Shown here piece by piece: positions 43,549 to 52,355 of a DNA stretch of 64,000 bases. The notes under the pieces are model-generated. The model searched no databases and was not told where the DNA came from. It saw only the letters and a program-made list of their open reading frames with translations. This DNA comes from JBFJKD01 sp038106145 (lineage in GTDB: Bacteria; Pseudomonadota; Gammaproteobacteria; Pseudomonadales; Porticoccaceae): positions 1-64,000 of the forward strand of contig JAYODD010000013.1 in NCBI GenBank assembly GCA_038106145.1, written 5' to 3'. A program made the position numbers and the translations under genes. The stretch's first letter is position 1. Every line of letters begins with the position of its first letter.

Positions 43549-45414
43549 CTACCGCTCTATCTCGACGTCTTCCATGAGCGCGGCCTCGTAGGCCTGGTAC
43601 TCCCGCGCGGCAGACGAATTTGCCCAGGACGACTGCAAATTTTGCCGTTGCGCGGACGCAAGTGCTGTCAATTCGCCAGGTTTTATTGCCGTCACCGCTG
43701 CGACGATATAGTCCCCCGATGCGACGGGAAAAACTTCGACCGCCGGTAGACTGGCACGAGCTGGCACGGCAAATATTTTGTTAACCACTTCTGGATTGGC
43801 GCCACCGAAACGCGGGGTATCCAGACTCACCTGCCACTCAAGATTTGCCTGGCGCGCCACCTCCTCGACACTCTTTCCGGAACGCACCTGCTGGGCCAGA
43901 TCTTGCGCCTGTGCGGCTAGCAATTGCTGTCCACGCTCCGTTTTTAGCGTCTTTACGATACGGTCGCGCACCTGTTCAAGGGGTAAAGTTGTGACCGGCG
44001 TGTGTTTGCGTAGCTTGATTACCACCACATGGCCATCACCCAGTTCCAGTGCCTCACTGGTATACCGCTGCTGGAGCACGCTGTCGCTAAACGCCGCCCG
44101 TACCACGTCAGGGTAAGCCGCAATGCCCTCTCCACCGTTGCGGGTGAAAGGCTGTGACGTTTTTACCGGCAAGCCCAGTCGATCTTCGACGTCCTGCAAC
44201 TGCTCGACGTTGTAGGTTTGATCCTTGAGGGTTTCCAATTTTGCAGGAAACAGCTCAGTGGCCAGTCGCATCTTGATCTCCCGTTCAAGACGTTCCCTGT
44301 GCTCATCAAACTGCGCCGGTTCACCCGCTTCCTGCGCCAGTAATTTCACCAGATGAAAACCGCTGTCCGTTTCAACTGGAGCTGAAACGGTCCCGACCTG
44401 CAATTGTTTCACCGCCGCCTCAAAGGTGTCGGGAAAGGTCCCGGGGCTGACCAGGCCGAGATCACCACCCTGTTCTGAACTACCGAAATCGGCACTATAA
44501 CGTCGGGCCAACTCAGCAAAATCCTCGCCGGCAGCGAGCTTTTCCTGAATTTCGGCGAGTACTTTCTGGTGACTGCCGTCGGGCTTTTTTTCGACCAAAA
44601 TGTGCGCTAAGTGCAGCCTGTTGGCCACTTCTGTGGCCGCCACTTCGGCGTCAAATTGCTCGCGCAGCATCGCCTCGTCAACACTAACCTCGGAGAGCAA
44701 ATCGTCAATGCGCAACTCAATATAGTCCACTTCCACGGATTCTTCGGTCTGAAACGTCGCCTGGTTTTCGGCGTAATAGGTTGCAATCTCCTCCGGCGTG
44801 AGTTCTATGGTGTCGAGTACCGATGCCAGTGGTACCGTCAGGTAGTAGAAATTTCTCTTCTGCTCAATGGCCGCCGTCAAAGTTTCCAGTTCCGCCTGGG
44901 TGGTGAAGCCGGTGGCGGTAATACCGTTGGCAAATTGATTGATTAACAGCTGTCCATGTAAAAATGCGCGATAGGAGGCCGCGGTAAAACCCATTTGACG
45001 AATTCCAAATTCAAAGCGCTCGCGGTCGAAACGACCGTCGGTCTGAAATGCGGGCGCGGACTGCAACAGCTCGGCGATCGTCGCACTTGACACGCCCATA
45101 CCCTGGTCCCGGGCCACTTGCTCAAGCGCTTTTTCCCGAATAAGACGCTCCACCACCGGTCCCCGTAGACGTTCGCTATCGAGCACAGCCGGGTCGATAT
45201 CCTTCAACTGCTCCAGGATACGAGCCTTTTGCATCTCTACCGCGCGATCAATTTCGTACTTGGTAATCCCTTCCCCGCCGACGTTCACCTCCGTTTCCAC
45301 CGCACTGCCGCTATAAAATATCGACTCAATGCCAACGAAAGCGAACGGAATAATAATGAGACCAACAATAAATATTGTTACGCCCCGCATGTTCTCGCGA
45401 ATATCCTGCAACAT
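43549..45414 (-). CDS. ppiD: Periplasmic folding chaperone PpiD
   Basis: A 621-residue inner-membrane-anchored chaperone of the SurA/PpiD group. One N-terminal membrane helix (TIFIVGLIIIPFAFVGIES) follows a short cytoplasmic start. A SurA-like N domain comes next, then one parvulin domain beginning at LHLAHILVEKKPDG and including FGSSEQGGDLGLVSPG. Parvulin activity is usually absent in PpiD. It assists outer-membrane protein passage from the Sec translocon. It lies downstream of hupB, as in E. coli, with a terminator between. Confidence 0.95.
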   Translation of the reverse strand: MLQDIRENMRGVTIFIVGLIIIPFAFVGIESIFYSGSAVETEVNVGGEGITKYEIDRAVEMQKARILEQLKDIDPAVLDSERLRGPVVERLIREKALEQVARDQGMGVSSATIAELLQSAPAFQTDGRFDRERFEFGIRQMGFTAASYRAFLHGQLLINQFANGITATGFTTQAELETLTAAIEQKRNFYYLTVPLASVLDTIELTPEEIATYYAENQATFQTEESVEVDYIELRIDDLLSEVSVDEAMLREQFDAEVAATEVANRLHLAHILVEKKPDGSHQKVLAEIQEKLAAGEDFAELARRYSADFGSSEQGGDLGLVSPGTFPDTFEAAVKQLQVGTVSAPVETDSGFHLVKLLAQEAGEPAQFDEHRERLEREIKMRLATELFPAKLETLKDQTYNVEQLQDVEDRLGLPVKTSQPFTRNGGEGIAAYPDVVRAAFSDSVLQQRYTSEALELGDGHVVVIKLRKHTPVTTLPLEQVRDRIVKTLKTERGQQLLAAQAQDLAQQVRSGKSVEEVARQANLEWQVSLDTPRFGGANPEVVNKIFAVPARASLPAVEVFPVASGDYIVAAVTAIKPGELTALASAQRQNLQSSWANSSAAREYQAYEAALMEDVEIER

Positions 45415-45448
45415 GACTTTTTCCTGAAAATTACCCTGACAAAACGAA

Positions 45449-45474
45449 AAAAGGCGCAGAATTTTGCGCCTTTT
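45449..45474 (-). terminator. Rho-independent terminator after hupB
   Basis: A 10-bp stem (AAAAGGCGCA at 45449-45458, TGCGCCTTTT at 45465-45474) with a 6-base loop. On the minus strand it is followed by a T-run (TTTTTTCG). It lies between hupB and ppiD. Confidence 0.85.
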
Positions 45475-45532
45475 GCAGCCCGTTAATTAGCGAAGATCAA
45501 TAACTCGTCCCAACCTGGCAGCAGTACACTGC

Positions 45533-45808
45533 TTAGCTATTAACCGCGTCCTTGAGGGCTTTGCCAGCCTTGAAGCCCGGCACATTAGCGGCGGAAATTT
45601 GAATCTCCGCACCCGTTTGCGGATTGCGGCCTTTACGCGCAGGACGATGTTTAACAGCAAAAGTACCGAAACCAACCAGCGTTACGGGATCACCTTTTTT
45701 AAGGGCCCCGATCACCGCATCGATCGCCCCTTCAAGAGCACGCGCGGCGGATGATTTTGAAATATCGGAAGCATCGGCGATGGCATCTATCAATTCAGTT
45801 TTATTCAC
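45533..45808 (-). CDS. hupB: DNA-binding protein HU-beta
   Basis: A 91-residue nucleoid protein. It begins MNKTELIDAIADASDISKS, and the DNA-binding arm signature GFGTFAVKHRPARKGRNPQT is complete. It forms dimers that bend DNA. The GTG start has AAGGGG upstream. Its position downstream of lon and upstream of ppiD is the classical order. Confidence 0.97.
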   Translation of the reverse strand: MNKTELIDAIADASDISKSSAARALEGAIDAVIGALKKGDPVTLVGFGTFAVKHRPARKGRNPQTGAEIQISAANVPGFKAGKALKDAVNS

Positions 45809-45960
45809 TTTTTTCCCCTTCGTTATGATTCATTACAATTGGTAACTACGCTCAAACACACATAATGCAGTTTTCGCCGAGGCCAGGCCAGCACCCCTGC
45901 CGTGCCGCCACTTTATACCAACTCGAGCACAAAGCGGTCAAGCTAGTTCGGGCGAAATCG

Positions 45961-48393
45961 TTAATGGGCGCCGATTCTGCTCGCGGTGTTTTCATCAACG
46001 GTGTTTTCCCCGGGTGATTCCGGCGCACTCTTTTGGTACTCCTCATCGGTCATCGGCCTGGGCATATGCTGTAGCGCAATCTCCAGCACCTGATCGACCC
46101 ATTCGACGGGCCGAATATCCAGATCCGCTTTGATATTATCAGGTATCTCCTTGAGATCCGGAGCATTTTCCAGTGGAATGATCACCGTTTTTATGCCACC
46201 CCGGTGCGCGGCGAGCAATTTTTCCTTAAGCCCGCCAATTTTCAACACCTGACCACGCAACGTGATCTCGCCGGTCATGGCCACATTGGCTTTCACCGGG
46301 ATCCCGGTAAGTACCGACACGAACGCCGTACACATACCGATACCGGCGCTGGGACCATCCTTTTTGATGGCACCCTCGGGCACGTGAATATGTAAATCAT
46401 TTTTCTCGTGAAAATTACGCACCACGCCAAGCCGCTGCGCGCGGCTACGCACCACAGTCAACGCCGCATCGATAGACTCCTGCATCACCTCTTCCAGCAG
46501 CCCGGTTTTTTTCAACACGCCCTTTCCAGGTACCGCCGACGCCTCTATGGTCAGAAGCTCACCACCCACCGATGTCCAGGCCAGGCCCGTTACCTGACCG
46601 ATCTGATCCTCTTTGCCGGCGCGGCCAAAATCAAACTTGCGCACTCCGAGCAAATCCTCCATATCCGCCGATGTTACGCGCATCGCTTCCTGATTGTTTT
46701 CTTTGACATGGCGCGTCACCACCTTCCGGCATATTTTGGCAATATCCCGTTCCAGCCCGCGCACGCCCGCTTCCCGCGTGTAGTACCGCACGATATCGCG
46801 AATCGCCGCGTCGTCCAGTAACAGTTCGCTGTCTTTCAAACCGTTGGCCTTGCGCTGTTTAGGCAGCAAATACTTGCTGGCAATATTGATTTTTTCGTCC
46901 TCGGTATAACCCGGAATACGAATAACCTCCATGCGATCCAGCAGCGGACCGGGTATATTCAACGAATTCGATGTACAGATAAACATCACCTCGGACAGGT
47001 CGTAATCGACTTCGAGGTAGTGGTCATTGAATGAGTTGTTCTGTTCCGGGTCGAGCACCTCGAGTAAGGCAGACGCCGGATCCCCGCGGTGATCCATCCC
47101 CATTTTGTCCACTTCGTCAAACAGGAACAGCGGATTCCTGACCCCTGTCTTGGCGATTTTTTGTACTAATTTGCCCGGTAGGGAGCCGATATAGGTGCGC
47201 CGATGCCCGCGAATTTCCGCCTCGTCGCGCACACCTCCAAGTGACATACGCACGAATTTGCGGCCCGTGGCCCGCGCAATGGATTCCCCCAGCGAGGTTT
47301 TACCGACCCCGGGCGGCCCAACGAGGCACAATACGGGTCCCTTTAACTTTTTGACCCGCATTTGCACCGCCAGAAACTCCAGAATTCGTTCCTTGACTTC
47401 TTCCAGCCCGTAATGATCTTCATTAAGTGTCGCCTCCGCCCGCACCAGGTCGTGGCGCACCTTGGTACGCTTTTTCCACGGCACGCTGACCATCCAATCG
47501 ATGTAACTACGCACCACTGAGGCTTCCGCCGACATCGGCGACATCATTTTGAGTTTGTTAAGCTCCGCCCGGGTTTTTTCCAGTGCCGCCTTGGGCATAC
47601 CCGCATCCCGCACCCTGGCTTCAAGTTGCTCTATCTCGTTGGGTACCTCGTCAATTTCTCCAAGTTCCTTTTGAATCGCCTTCATTTGCTCGTTGAGGTA
47701 GTACTCCCGCTGACTTTTTTCCATTTGTTTTTTTACGCGACCACGAATTTTCTGCTCGACCTGGAACACATCCAGTTCCGCCTCCATCATGGCCAGCAGG
47801 TGCTCTATGCGAGCGCCCTCGTCGGCAATTTCGAGTATTTCCTGTTTTTGCTCCAACGTCAGCGCCATGTGGGCGGCAATGGTATCGGCAAGACGACCAG
47901 GCTCGTCCACTCCACCCACCGTAGTAACGACTTCCGAGGGAATTTTCTTGCTGAGGTTAACGTATTGTTCAAACTGACTATTGAGGGTGCGCATCAAGGC
48001 GTCCGCTTCCGTGTCCCCAATATCCTTACCGCCAATCTGTACAAAATCCGCGACAAAATAATCCGCCAGTTCCTTGACGTTACTGAGCTCGACCCGTGCA
48101 ACCCCCTCCACCAGCACCTTGACCGTGCCATCGGGTAATTTCAACATCTGCAACACGGTGGCCAGCGTACCAATGCGGTACACATCTTCCGTGGCGGGAT
48201 TGTCCTGAGCCGCATCCTTCTGGGCAACCAGCAAGATCTGCTTTTGCTGGGCCATGGCCTCATTTAGCGCAAGAATAGATTTATCGCGCCCCACAAACAG
48301 CGGAATAACCATATGGGGGTACACCACCACATCCCGCAGGGGAAGGAGGGGTAGTTGCGATGTCGCATTAGTTTGATCGTCGTCCTTAGCCAT
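45961..48393 (-). CDS. lon: ATP-dependent protease Lon
   Basis: An 810-residue homo-hexameric AAA+ serine protease that degrades misfolded and regulatory proteins. The N domain is followed by Walker A GPPGVGKTSLG, Walker B PLFLFDEVDKM and the peptidase domain with Ser682 in KKDGPSAGIGM; the Lys of the Ser-Lys dyad lies about 43 residues later (GQVLKIGGLKEK region). GAGG precedes the ATG. A sigma32-like promoter lies upstream (48445-48472). Confidence 0.98.
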   Translation of the reverse strand: MAKDDDQTNATSQLPLLPLRDVVVYPHMVIPLFVGRDKSILALNEAMAQQKQILLVAQKDAAQDNPATEDVYRIGTLATVLQMLKLPDGTVKVLVEGVARVELSNVKELADYFVADFVQIGGKDIGDTEADALMRTLNSQFEQYVNLSKKIPSEVVTTVGGVDEPGRLADTIAAHMALTLEQKQEILEIADEGARIEHLLAMMEAELDVFQVEQKIRGRVKKQMEKSQREYYLNEQMKAIQKELGEIDEVPNEIEQLEARVRDAGMPKAALEKTRAELNKLKMMSPMSAEASVVRSYIDWMVSVPWKKRTKVRHDLVRAEATLNEDHYGLEEVKERILEFLAVQMRVKKLKGPVLCLVGPPGVGKTSLGESIARATGRKFVRMSLGGVRDEAEIRGHRRTYIGSLPGKLVQKIAKTGVRNPLFLFDEVDKMGMDHRGDPASALLEVLDPEQNNSFNDHYLEVDYDLSEVMFICTSNSLNIPGPLLDRMEVIRIPGYTEDEKINIASKYLLPKQRKANGLKDSELLLDDAAIRDIVRYYTREAGVRGLERDIAKICRKVVTRHVKENNQEAMRVTSADMEDLLGVRKFDFGRAGKEDQIGQVTGLAWTSVGGELLTIEASAVPGKGVLKKTGLLEEVMQESIDAALTVVRSRAQRLGVVRNFHEKNDLHIHVPEGAIKKDGPSAGIGMCTAFVSVLTGIPVKANVAMTGEITLRGQVLKIGGLKEKLLAAHRGGIKTVIIPLENAPDLKEIPDNIKADLDIRPVEWVDQVLEIALQHMPRPMTDEEYQKSAPESPGENTVDENTASRIGAH

Positions 48394-48405
48394 GCTGACC
48401 TCATT

Positions 48406-48421
48406 TCGGACTGAAGTCCGA
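48406..48421 (-). promoter_or_regulatory. Short perfect hairpin in the lon leader
   Basis: TCGGACTTCAGTCCGA on the minus strand folds into a 6-bp stem with a 4-base loop, about 12 bases before the lon start codon. It overlaps no other signal. It could influence translation initiation, but no function is shown. Confidence 0.4.
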
Positions 48422-48444
48422 GCGCCGGGTAGATTATCCTTTTA

Positions 48445-48472
48445 TAGTGGGGTTATACCGCCCAAAAACAAG
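48445..48472 (-). promoter_or_regulatory. Sigma32 (heat-shock) type promoter for lon
   Basis: On the minus strand, CTTGTTT (48472-48466) and CCCCACTA (48452-48445) are separated by 13 bases. The sigma32 consensus is CTTGAAA, 13-14 bases, CCCCATNT. The transcript would start about 45 bases before the lon ATG. lon is a heat-shock gene in E. coli, so the assignment is reasonable. Confidence 0.6.
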
Positions 48473-48485
48473 GGCGCAAATGAAC

Positions 48486-48507
48486 AAAGGGGCCTTCCGG
48501 CCCCCTT
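48486..48507 (-). terminator. Rho-independent terminator after clpX
   Basis: A GC-rich stem (GGGGCC at 48489-48494 pairs with GGCCCC at 48499-48504, extended by A-T pairs) with a 4-base loop. On the minus strand it is followed by TTTGTT. It lies 3 bases beyond the clpX stop. Confidence 0.75.
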
Positions 48508-48509
48508 AA

Positions 48510-49799
48510 TTACTTACCCTCTTCCCTGACCACCTTCGCTTTCTCTGTATTTTCGTACACCAGCAATGGTTCGGATTCACCATCGATTACCGAAGCGTCG
48601 ATAACAACCTTACACAGATCGTTCTTGGAAGGTATCTCGTACATGGTGTCGAGCAGAACATTTTCGATAATCGAGCGCAGTCCACGCGCGCCGATTTTTC
48701 TCTTGATCGCCTTTCCGGCGATCGCCTCCAGCGCATCGCGCCGAATATCCAGCTCCACCCCCTCCATCTCAAATAACGCGCCATACTGCTTGAGCAATGA
48801 ATTCTTGGGTTCGATCAATATGTTAATCAGCGCCTCTTCATCCAGCTCCTCGAGCGTCGCAATGACCGGTAAACGGCCGATAAATTCCGGAATCAAACCG
48901 TAGCGAATCAGGTCCTCTGGCTCCAGTTCGGCCAATGTCTCGCCGATATTGCGCTCGTTCACCTTACTTTTAACGCTTGCACTAAAGCCGATACCGCCCT
49001 TTTCTGAGCGTTCCTGAATGACTTTTTCCAGCCCCGCAAACGCGCCGCCACAGATAAACAGAATATTGGCGGTATTAACCTGCAGGAATTCCTGTTGCGG
49101 ATGTTTGCGCCCGCCCTGCGGCGGTACCGAAGCAACCGTACCCTCAATCAACTTTAACAGTGCCTGCTGAACACCCTCGCCAGATACATCCCGGGTGATG
49201 GAGGGGTTGTCGGATTTGCGGGAGATTTTGTCAATCTCATCGATATACACAATCCCGCGCTGTGCCTTTTCCACATCGTAATCGCACTTTTGCAGGAGTT
49301 TTTGAATAATGTTTTCGACGTCTTCGCCGACATAACCCGCTTCGGTCAACGTGGTCGCGTCGGCAATGGTAAAGGGAACATTCAGCAACCGCGCGAGCGT
49401 CTCGGCCAACAGTGTCTTGCCGCTACCGGTGGGGCCCACCATCAGAATATTGCTTTTGCCCAGCTCGACGTCGCCGCGCGCTGCCTTGTCCCCGAGCTGT
49501 AAGCGCTTGTAATGATTGTACACCGCGACCGCCAGCACTTTTTTGGCGCGCTGCTGACCGATCACATATTGATCCAGAATACCCTTGATTTCTTCCGGGC
49601 TGGGTAATTTGTCCTTGCTCCCCTGGGTCTCGGCGTCCTGAATTTCCTCGGTGATGATGTCGTTACACAGGTCGACGCATTCGTCGCAGATAAACACCGA
49701 GGGACCGGCGATCAGTTTGCGCACTTCGTGCTGACTTTTGCCGCAAAAAGAGCAATAAAGGAGTTTGCTATTATCCCCATTATTACGCTGTTCTGTCAC
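48510..49799 (-). CDS. clpX: ATP-dependent Clp protease ATP-binding subunit ClpX
   Basis: A 429-residue AAA+ unfoldase. The N-terminal zinc-binding domain has CSFCGKSQHEV…CDECVDLC. Walker A is GPTGSGKTLLAET, Walker B is GIVYIDEIDKI, and the pore loop is GYVGEDV. The IGF loop that contacts ClpP is seen as EKGGIGFSASV. The GTG start has GGGAGAAG upstream. It sits 91 bases after clpP. Confidence 0.98.
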   Translation of the reverse strand: MTEQRNNGDNSKLLYCSFCGKSQHEVRKLIAGPSVFICDECVDLCNDIITEEIQDAETQGSKDKLPSPEEIKGILDQYVIGQQRAKKVLAVAVYNHYKRLQLGDKAARGDVELGKSNILMVGPTGSGKTLLAETLARLLNVPFTIADATTLTEAGYVGEDVENIIQKLLQKCDYDVEKAQRGIVYIDEIDKISRKSDNPSITRDVSGEGVQQALLKLIEGTVASVPPQGGRKHPQQEFLQVNTANILFICGGAFAGLEKVIQERSEKGGIGFSASVKSKVNERNIGETLAELEPEDLIRYGLIPEFIGRLPVIATLEELDEEALINILIEPKNSLLKQYGALFEMEGVELDIRRDALEAIAGKAIKRKIGARGLRSIIENVLLDTMYEIPSKNDLCKVVIDASVIDGESEPLLVYENTEKAKVVREEGK

Positions 49800-49890
49800 G
49801 AGCTTCTCCCAATTGAACCCTTCACAAACTCTAATAAAATCAACAAATTATGTAAAATATATAATGTTAACCACTAAAAGACTAACCGCT

Positions 49891-50520
49891 CTAAGAGCGT
49901 TTGTCCAGCACTTCGTCCACCAGCCCGTAGGCCTTCGACTGCTCCGCATCGAGGAAATTGTCGCGCTCGGTATCAATGCTAATCTGCTCTACCGTCTGCC
50001 CGGTATGTTTGGCCAGTAACTCATTGAGTCGTTCCCTGATTTTCAAAATTTCCTGCGCGTGAATAAAAATGTCGCTGGCCTGTCCCTGCGCGCCGCCGCT
50101 GGGTTGGTGAATCATGCAGCGGGAATTGGGCAGGGTGTAGCGTTTGCCGGTGGCGCCAGCGGCGAGTAAAAACGCACCCATACTGGCCGCCTGGCCGATA
50201 CACATGGTACTCACCTCCGGCTTGATAAATTGCATGGTGTCGTAAATCGACAGGCCTGCCGTCACCGAGCCACCGGGCGAGTTGATATACAGATGAATAT
50301 CCTTGTCCGGATTCTCGCTTTCCAGAAACAGCATCTGGGCCACGATCAGATTAGCCGTATAATCCTCCACTGGCCCCACCAGAAATATGACCCTTTCCTT
50401 TAACAGCCGGGAGTAAATATCGTAGGAGCGCTCGCCCCGGGCTGTCTGCTCGACAACGATGGGCACGAGCCCCCCTGCCGCGCGGGTGTCGAAGGTCGAT
50501 TTATGTTGATCCTGGCTCAT
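49891..50520 (-). CDS. clpP: ATP-dependent Clp protease proteolytic subunit ClpP
   Basis: A 209-residue serine protease of the ClpXP complex. Ser113 is in GQAASMGAFLL, His138 in RCMIHQPSGG, and the Asp follows in the C-terminal part. The start at 50520 (MSQDQHKS) fits the usual propeptide length; the frame extends to 50556 but without need. Gene order tig–clpP–clpX–lon is conserved in Proteobacteria. Confidence 0.97.
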   Translation of the reverse strand: MSQDQHKSTFDTRAAGGLVPIVVEQTARGERSYDIYSRLLKERVIFLVGPVEDYTANLIVAQMLFLESENPDKDIHLYINSPGGSVTAGLSIYDTMQFIKPEVSTMCIGQAASMGAFLLAAGATGKRYTLPNSRCMIHQPSGGAQGQASDIFIHAQEILKIRERLNELLAKHTGQTVEQISIDTERDNFLDAEQSKAYGLVDEVLDKRS

Positions 50521-50641
50521 AGTGGCTCTCTGACGGGTCTGGACTACGGAAGACAAGGGTATGCCCGCATTGTAGTCAGGTGGCTGGATAAGGCAAGCAA
50601 ACCTCCGTTTGCCTGCCGCGGCTATTTCTATATCGGTTTGA

Positions 50642-51976
50642 TTATTCGATTTCTGAAGGGGCGCCGGGCGCGGGTTGCGGATCCGGTTTTATGGCTTCCT
50701 CATAACTCACCGCCTCCTCGCTGACCTGGGCGGTATTGAGCACGTGCTCCACCACCTGATCCTCGAGCACCGCGGACTGTATACCACCGAGCAACTGCTG
50801 GTTCGCGTAGTAATATTTGACCACTTCCTGCGGCTGCTCATAGGTGGCGGCAAGCTCCTCAATCTGTTCGCGCACCTTATCCTCCGCAACCTTGAGGTTG
50901 GCGCTGCTGACAATTTGCGCGATTACCAGGCCGAGGGTTACCCGGCGGCGCGCCTGGGGCATAAACAGTTCGGCAGGCAACATATTCTCGTCGATGCCGC
51001 GTCCGCCGCCAAACTGCGCCATCATCTGCTGCCGCAAGGCGGCCACCTCAGTATCCAGCAGTGCCTTGGGTAGCTCGATCTGGTGGCGCGCCAGCAGTTC
51101 ATTCATCAGCCGAGTTTTTACTTTATTTTTTACGGCGGTTTTCAGCTCGCGCTCCATATTGGCGCGAATTTCCTCTAAAAATTTCTCTTCGCCCCCACTG
51201 GTTATACCAAATCGGGCAAAGAATTCGTCGTTCAATTCCGCCAGCTGCCGTTCGCGCACCGCGTTGACCGTAATGGCAAATTCAACCGCCGCTCCACGCA
51301 GTTCTTCAGCCTGATAATCCTCCGGGAAGCTCAGGCTGGCGACTTTTTGATCACCCGCAGCCAGGCCGATAATGGCATCCTCAAAGCCGGGAATCATCCT
51401 CCCCGAGCCCAGCTCCAGATCGGTGCCCTGCGCAGAGCCGCCGTCAAAGGGAACGCCGTCCCGGGTGCCCACGTAATCAATATTGACCTGATCACCCGTT
51501 TGTGCGGCCCGCGACACCTCGTTCCAGGTGGATTGTTGTTCCCGCAGATTCTTCACCATGGCGGCAACGTCTTCATCGCTGACCGTCGCGACGGGGCGTT
51601 TGATAGCGATGTCAGATAAATCCGCCACCGTCACTTCCGGGTACACTTCAAATACCGCAACGTATTCCAGATCGCGACCCGGTTCATCGGTAACCGGCTC
51701 GATAGATGGCCGCCCCGCCGGACGTAAATCCTGCTGCGTAACCGCTTCGTAGAAAGTTTTGTTGACGATTTCGCCGACCACTTCCTGGCGCACGCCCGCC
51801 CCGTAACGCTGACGCACTACCTTGAGTGGCACCTTGCCCTTGCGAAAACCGTCAACCCGCACGGTTTTTACCGCCTTTTGCAGGCGCGTTGTCACTTCAT
51901 TGTCAATTTCATCTGCGGGCACGCCTATCTTCAGGCGGCGCTCCAGGCCAGACGTCTGTTCAATCGAAACCTGCAT
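50642..51976 (-). CDS. tig: Trigger factor
   Basis: A 444-residue ribosome-associated folding chaperone. The ribosome-binding signature FRKGKVPLKVVRQRYG lies near residue 45. The FKBP-like domain (residues about 155-240) contains QVNIDYVGTRDGVPFDGG and MIPGFEDAIIG. The rest is the helical substrate-binding C domain. GAGGAAA precedes the ATG. It heads the tig–clpP–clpX set, with tRNA-Leu upstream on the same strand. Confidence 0.98.
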   Translation of the reverse strand: MQVSIEQTSGLERRLKIGVPADEIDNEVTTRLQKAVKTVRVDGFRKGKVPLKVVRQRYGAGVRQEVVGEIVNKTFYEAVTQQDLRPAGRPSIEPVTDEPGRDLEYVAVFEVYPEVTVADLSDIAIKRPVATVSDEDVAAMVKNLREQQSTWNEVSRAAQTGDQVNIDYVGTRDGVPFDGGSAQGTDLELGSGRMIPGFEDAIIGLAAGDQKVASLSFPEDYQAEELRGAAVEFAITVNAVRERQLAELNDEFFARFGITSGGEEKFLEEIRANMERELKTAVKNKVKTRLMNELLARHQIELPKALLDTEVAALRQQMMAQFGGGRGIDENMLPAELFMPQARRRVTLGLVIAQIVSSANLKVAEDKVREQIEELAATYEQPQEVVKYYYANQQLLGGIQSAVLEDQVVEHVLNTAQVSEEAVSYEEAIKPDPQPAPGAPSEIE

Positions 51977-52129
51977 GTATTTTCCTCATAGCGCGGTAAA
52001 TGATGCTTGCCAGGCATGGTGTTTGGGAGGTGGTAAGTAGGCGCTGCTCTCATCAGGCGCAGGACCGGCATCCCCTGGCCTGCATACACACTGGTTCCGG
52101 TCCGCCGCGTAAATCACCGGTGTGGCGAG

Positions 52130-52214
52130 TGGTGCGAAAGGAGAGACTCGAACTCTCACGGGTTACCCCACTGGAACCTAAATCCAGCGCGTCTACCAGT
52201 TCCGCCACTTTCGC
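52130..52214 (-). tRNA. tRNA-Leu (anticodon TAG)
   Basis: An 85-nucleotide class II tRNA read on the minus strand. The acceptor stem GCGAAAG pairs with CTTTCGC and CCA is encoded. The D-arm is GGCGGAACTGGTAGACGC, the anticodon stem-loop is CTGGATTTAGGTTCCAG with anticodon TAG, a long variable arm follows, and the T-loop is GTTCGAGTC. The structure is typical of tRNA-Leu, which decodes CUA/CUN codons. Confidence 0.97.
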
Positions 52215-52355
52215 TCGCGCAACGCACCAGGATCCCCTGGTCCCAGAACCTCGTCATTTGCGGATACTTCCGCCACTTCTTACTTTTACCTACCTGGCCC
52301 GAAAAAGGGTGCCGATTTTGCCACACCTGCCTGGCAGCGGCAATAAAAAGGAAGG

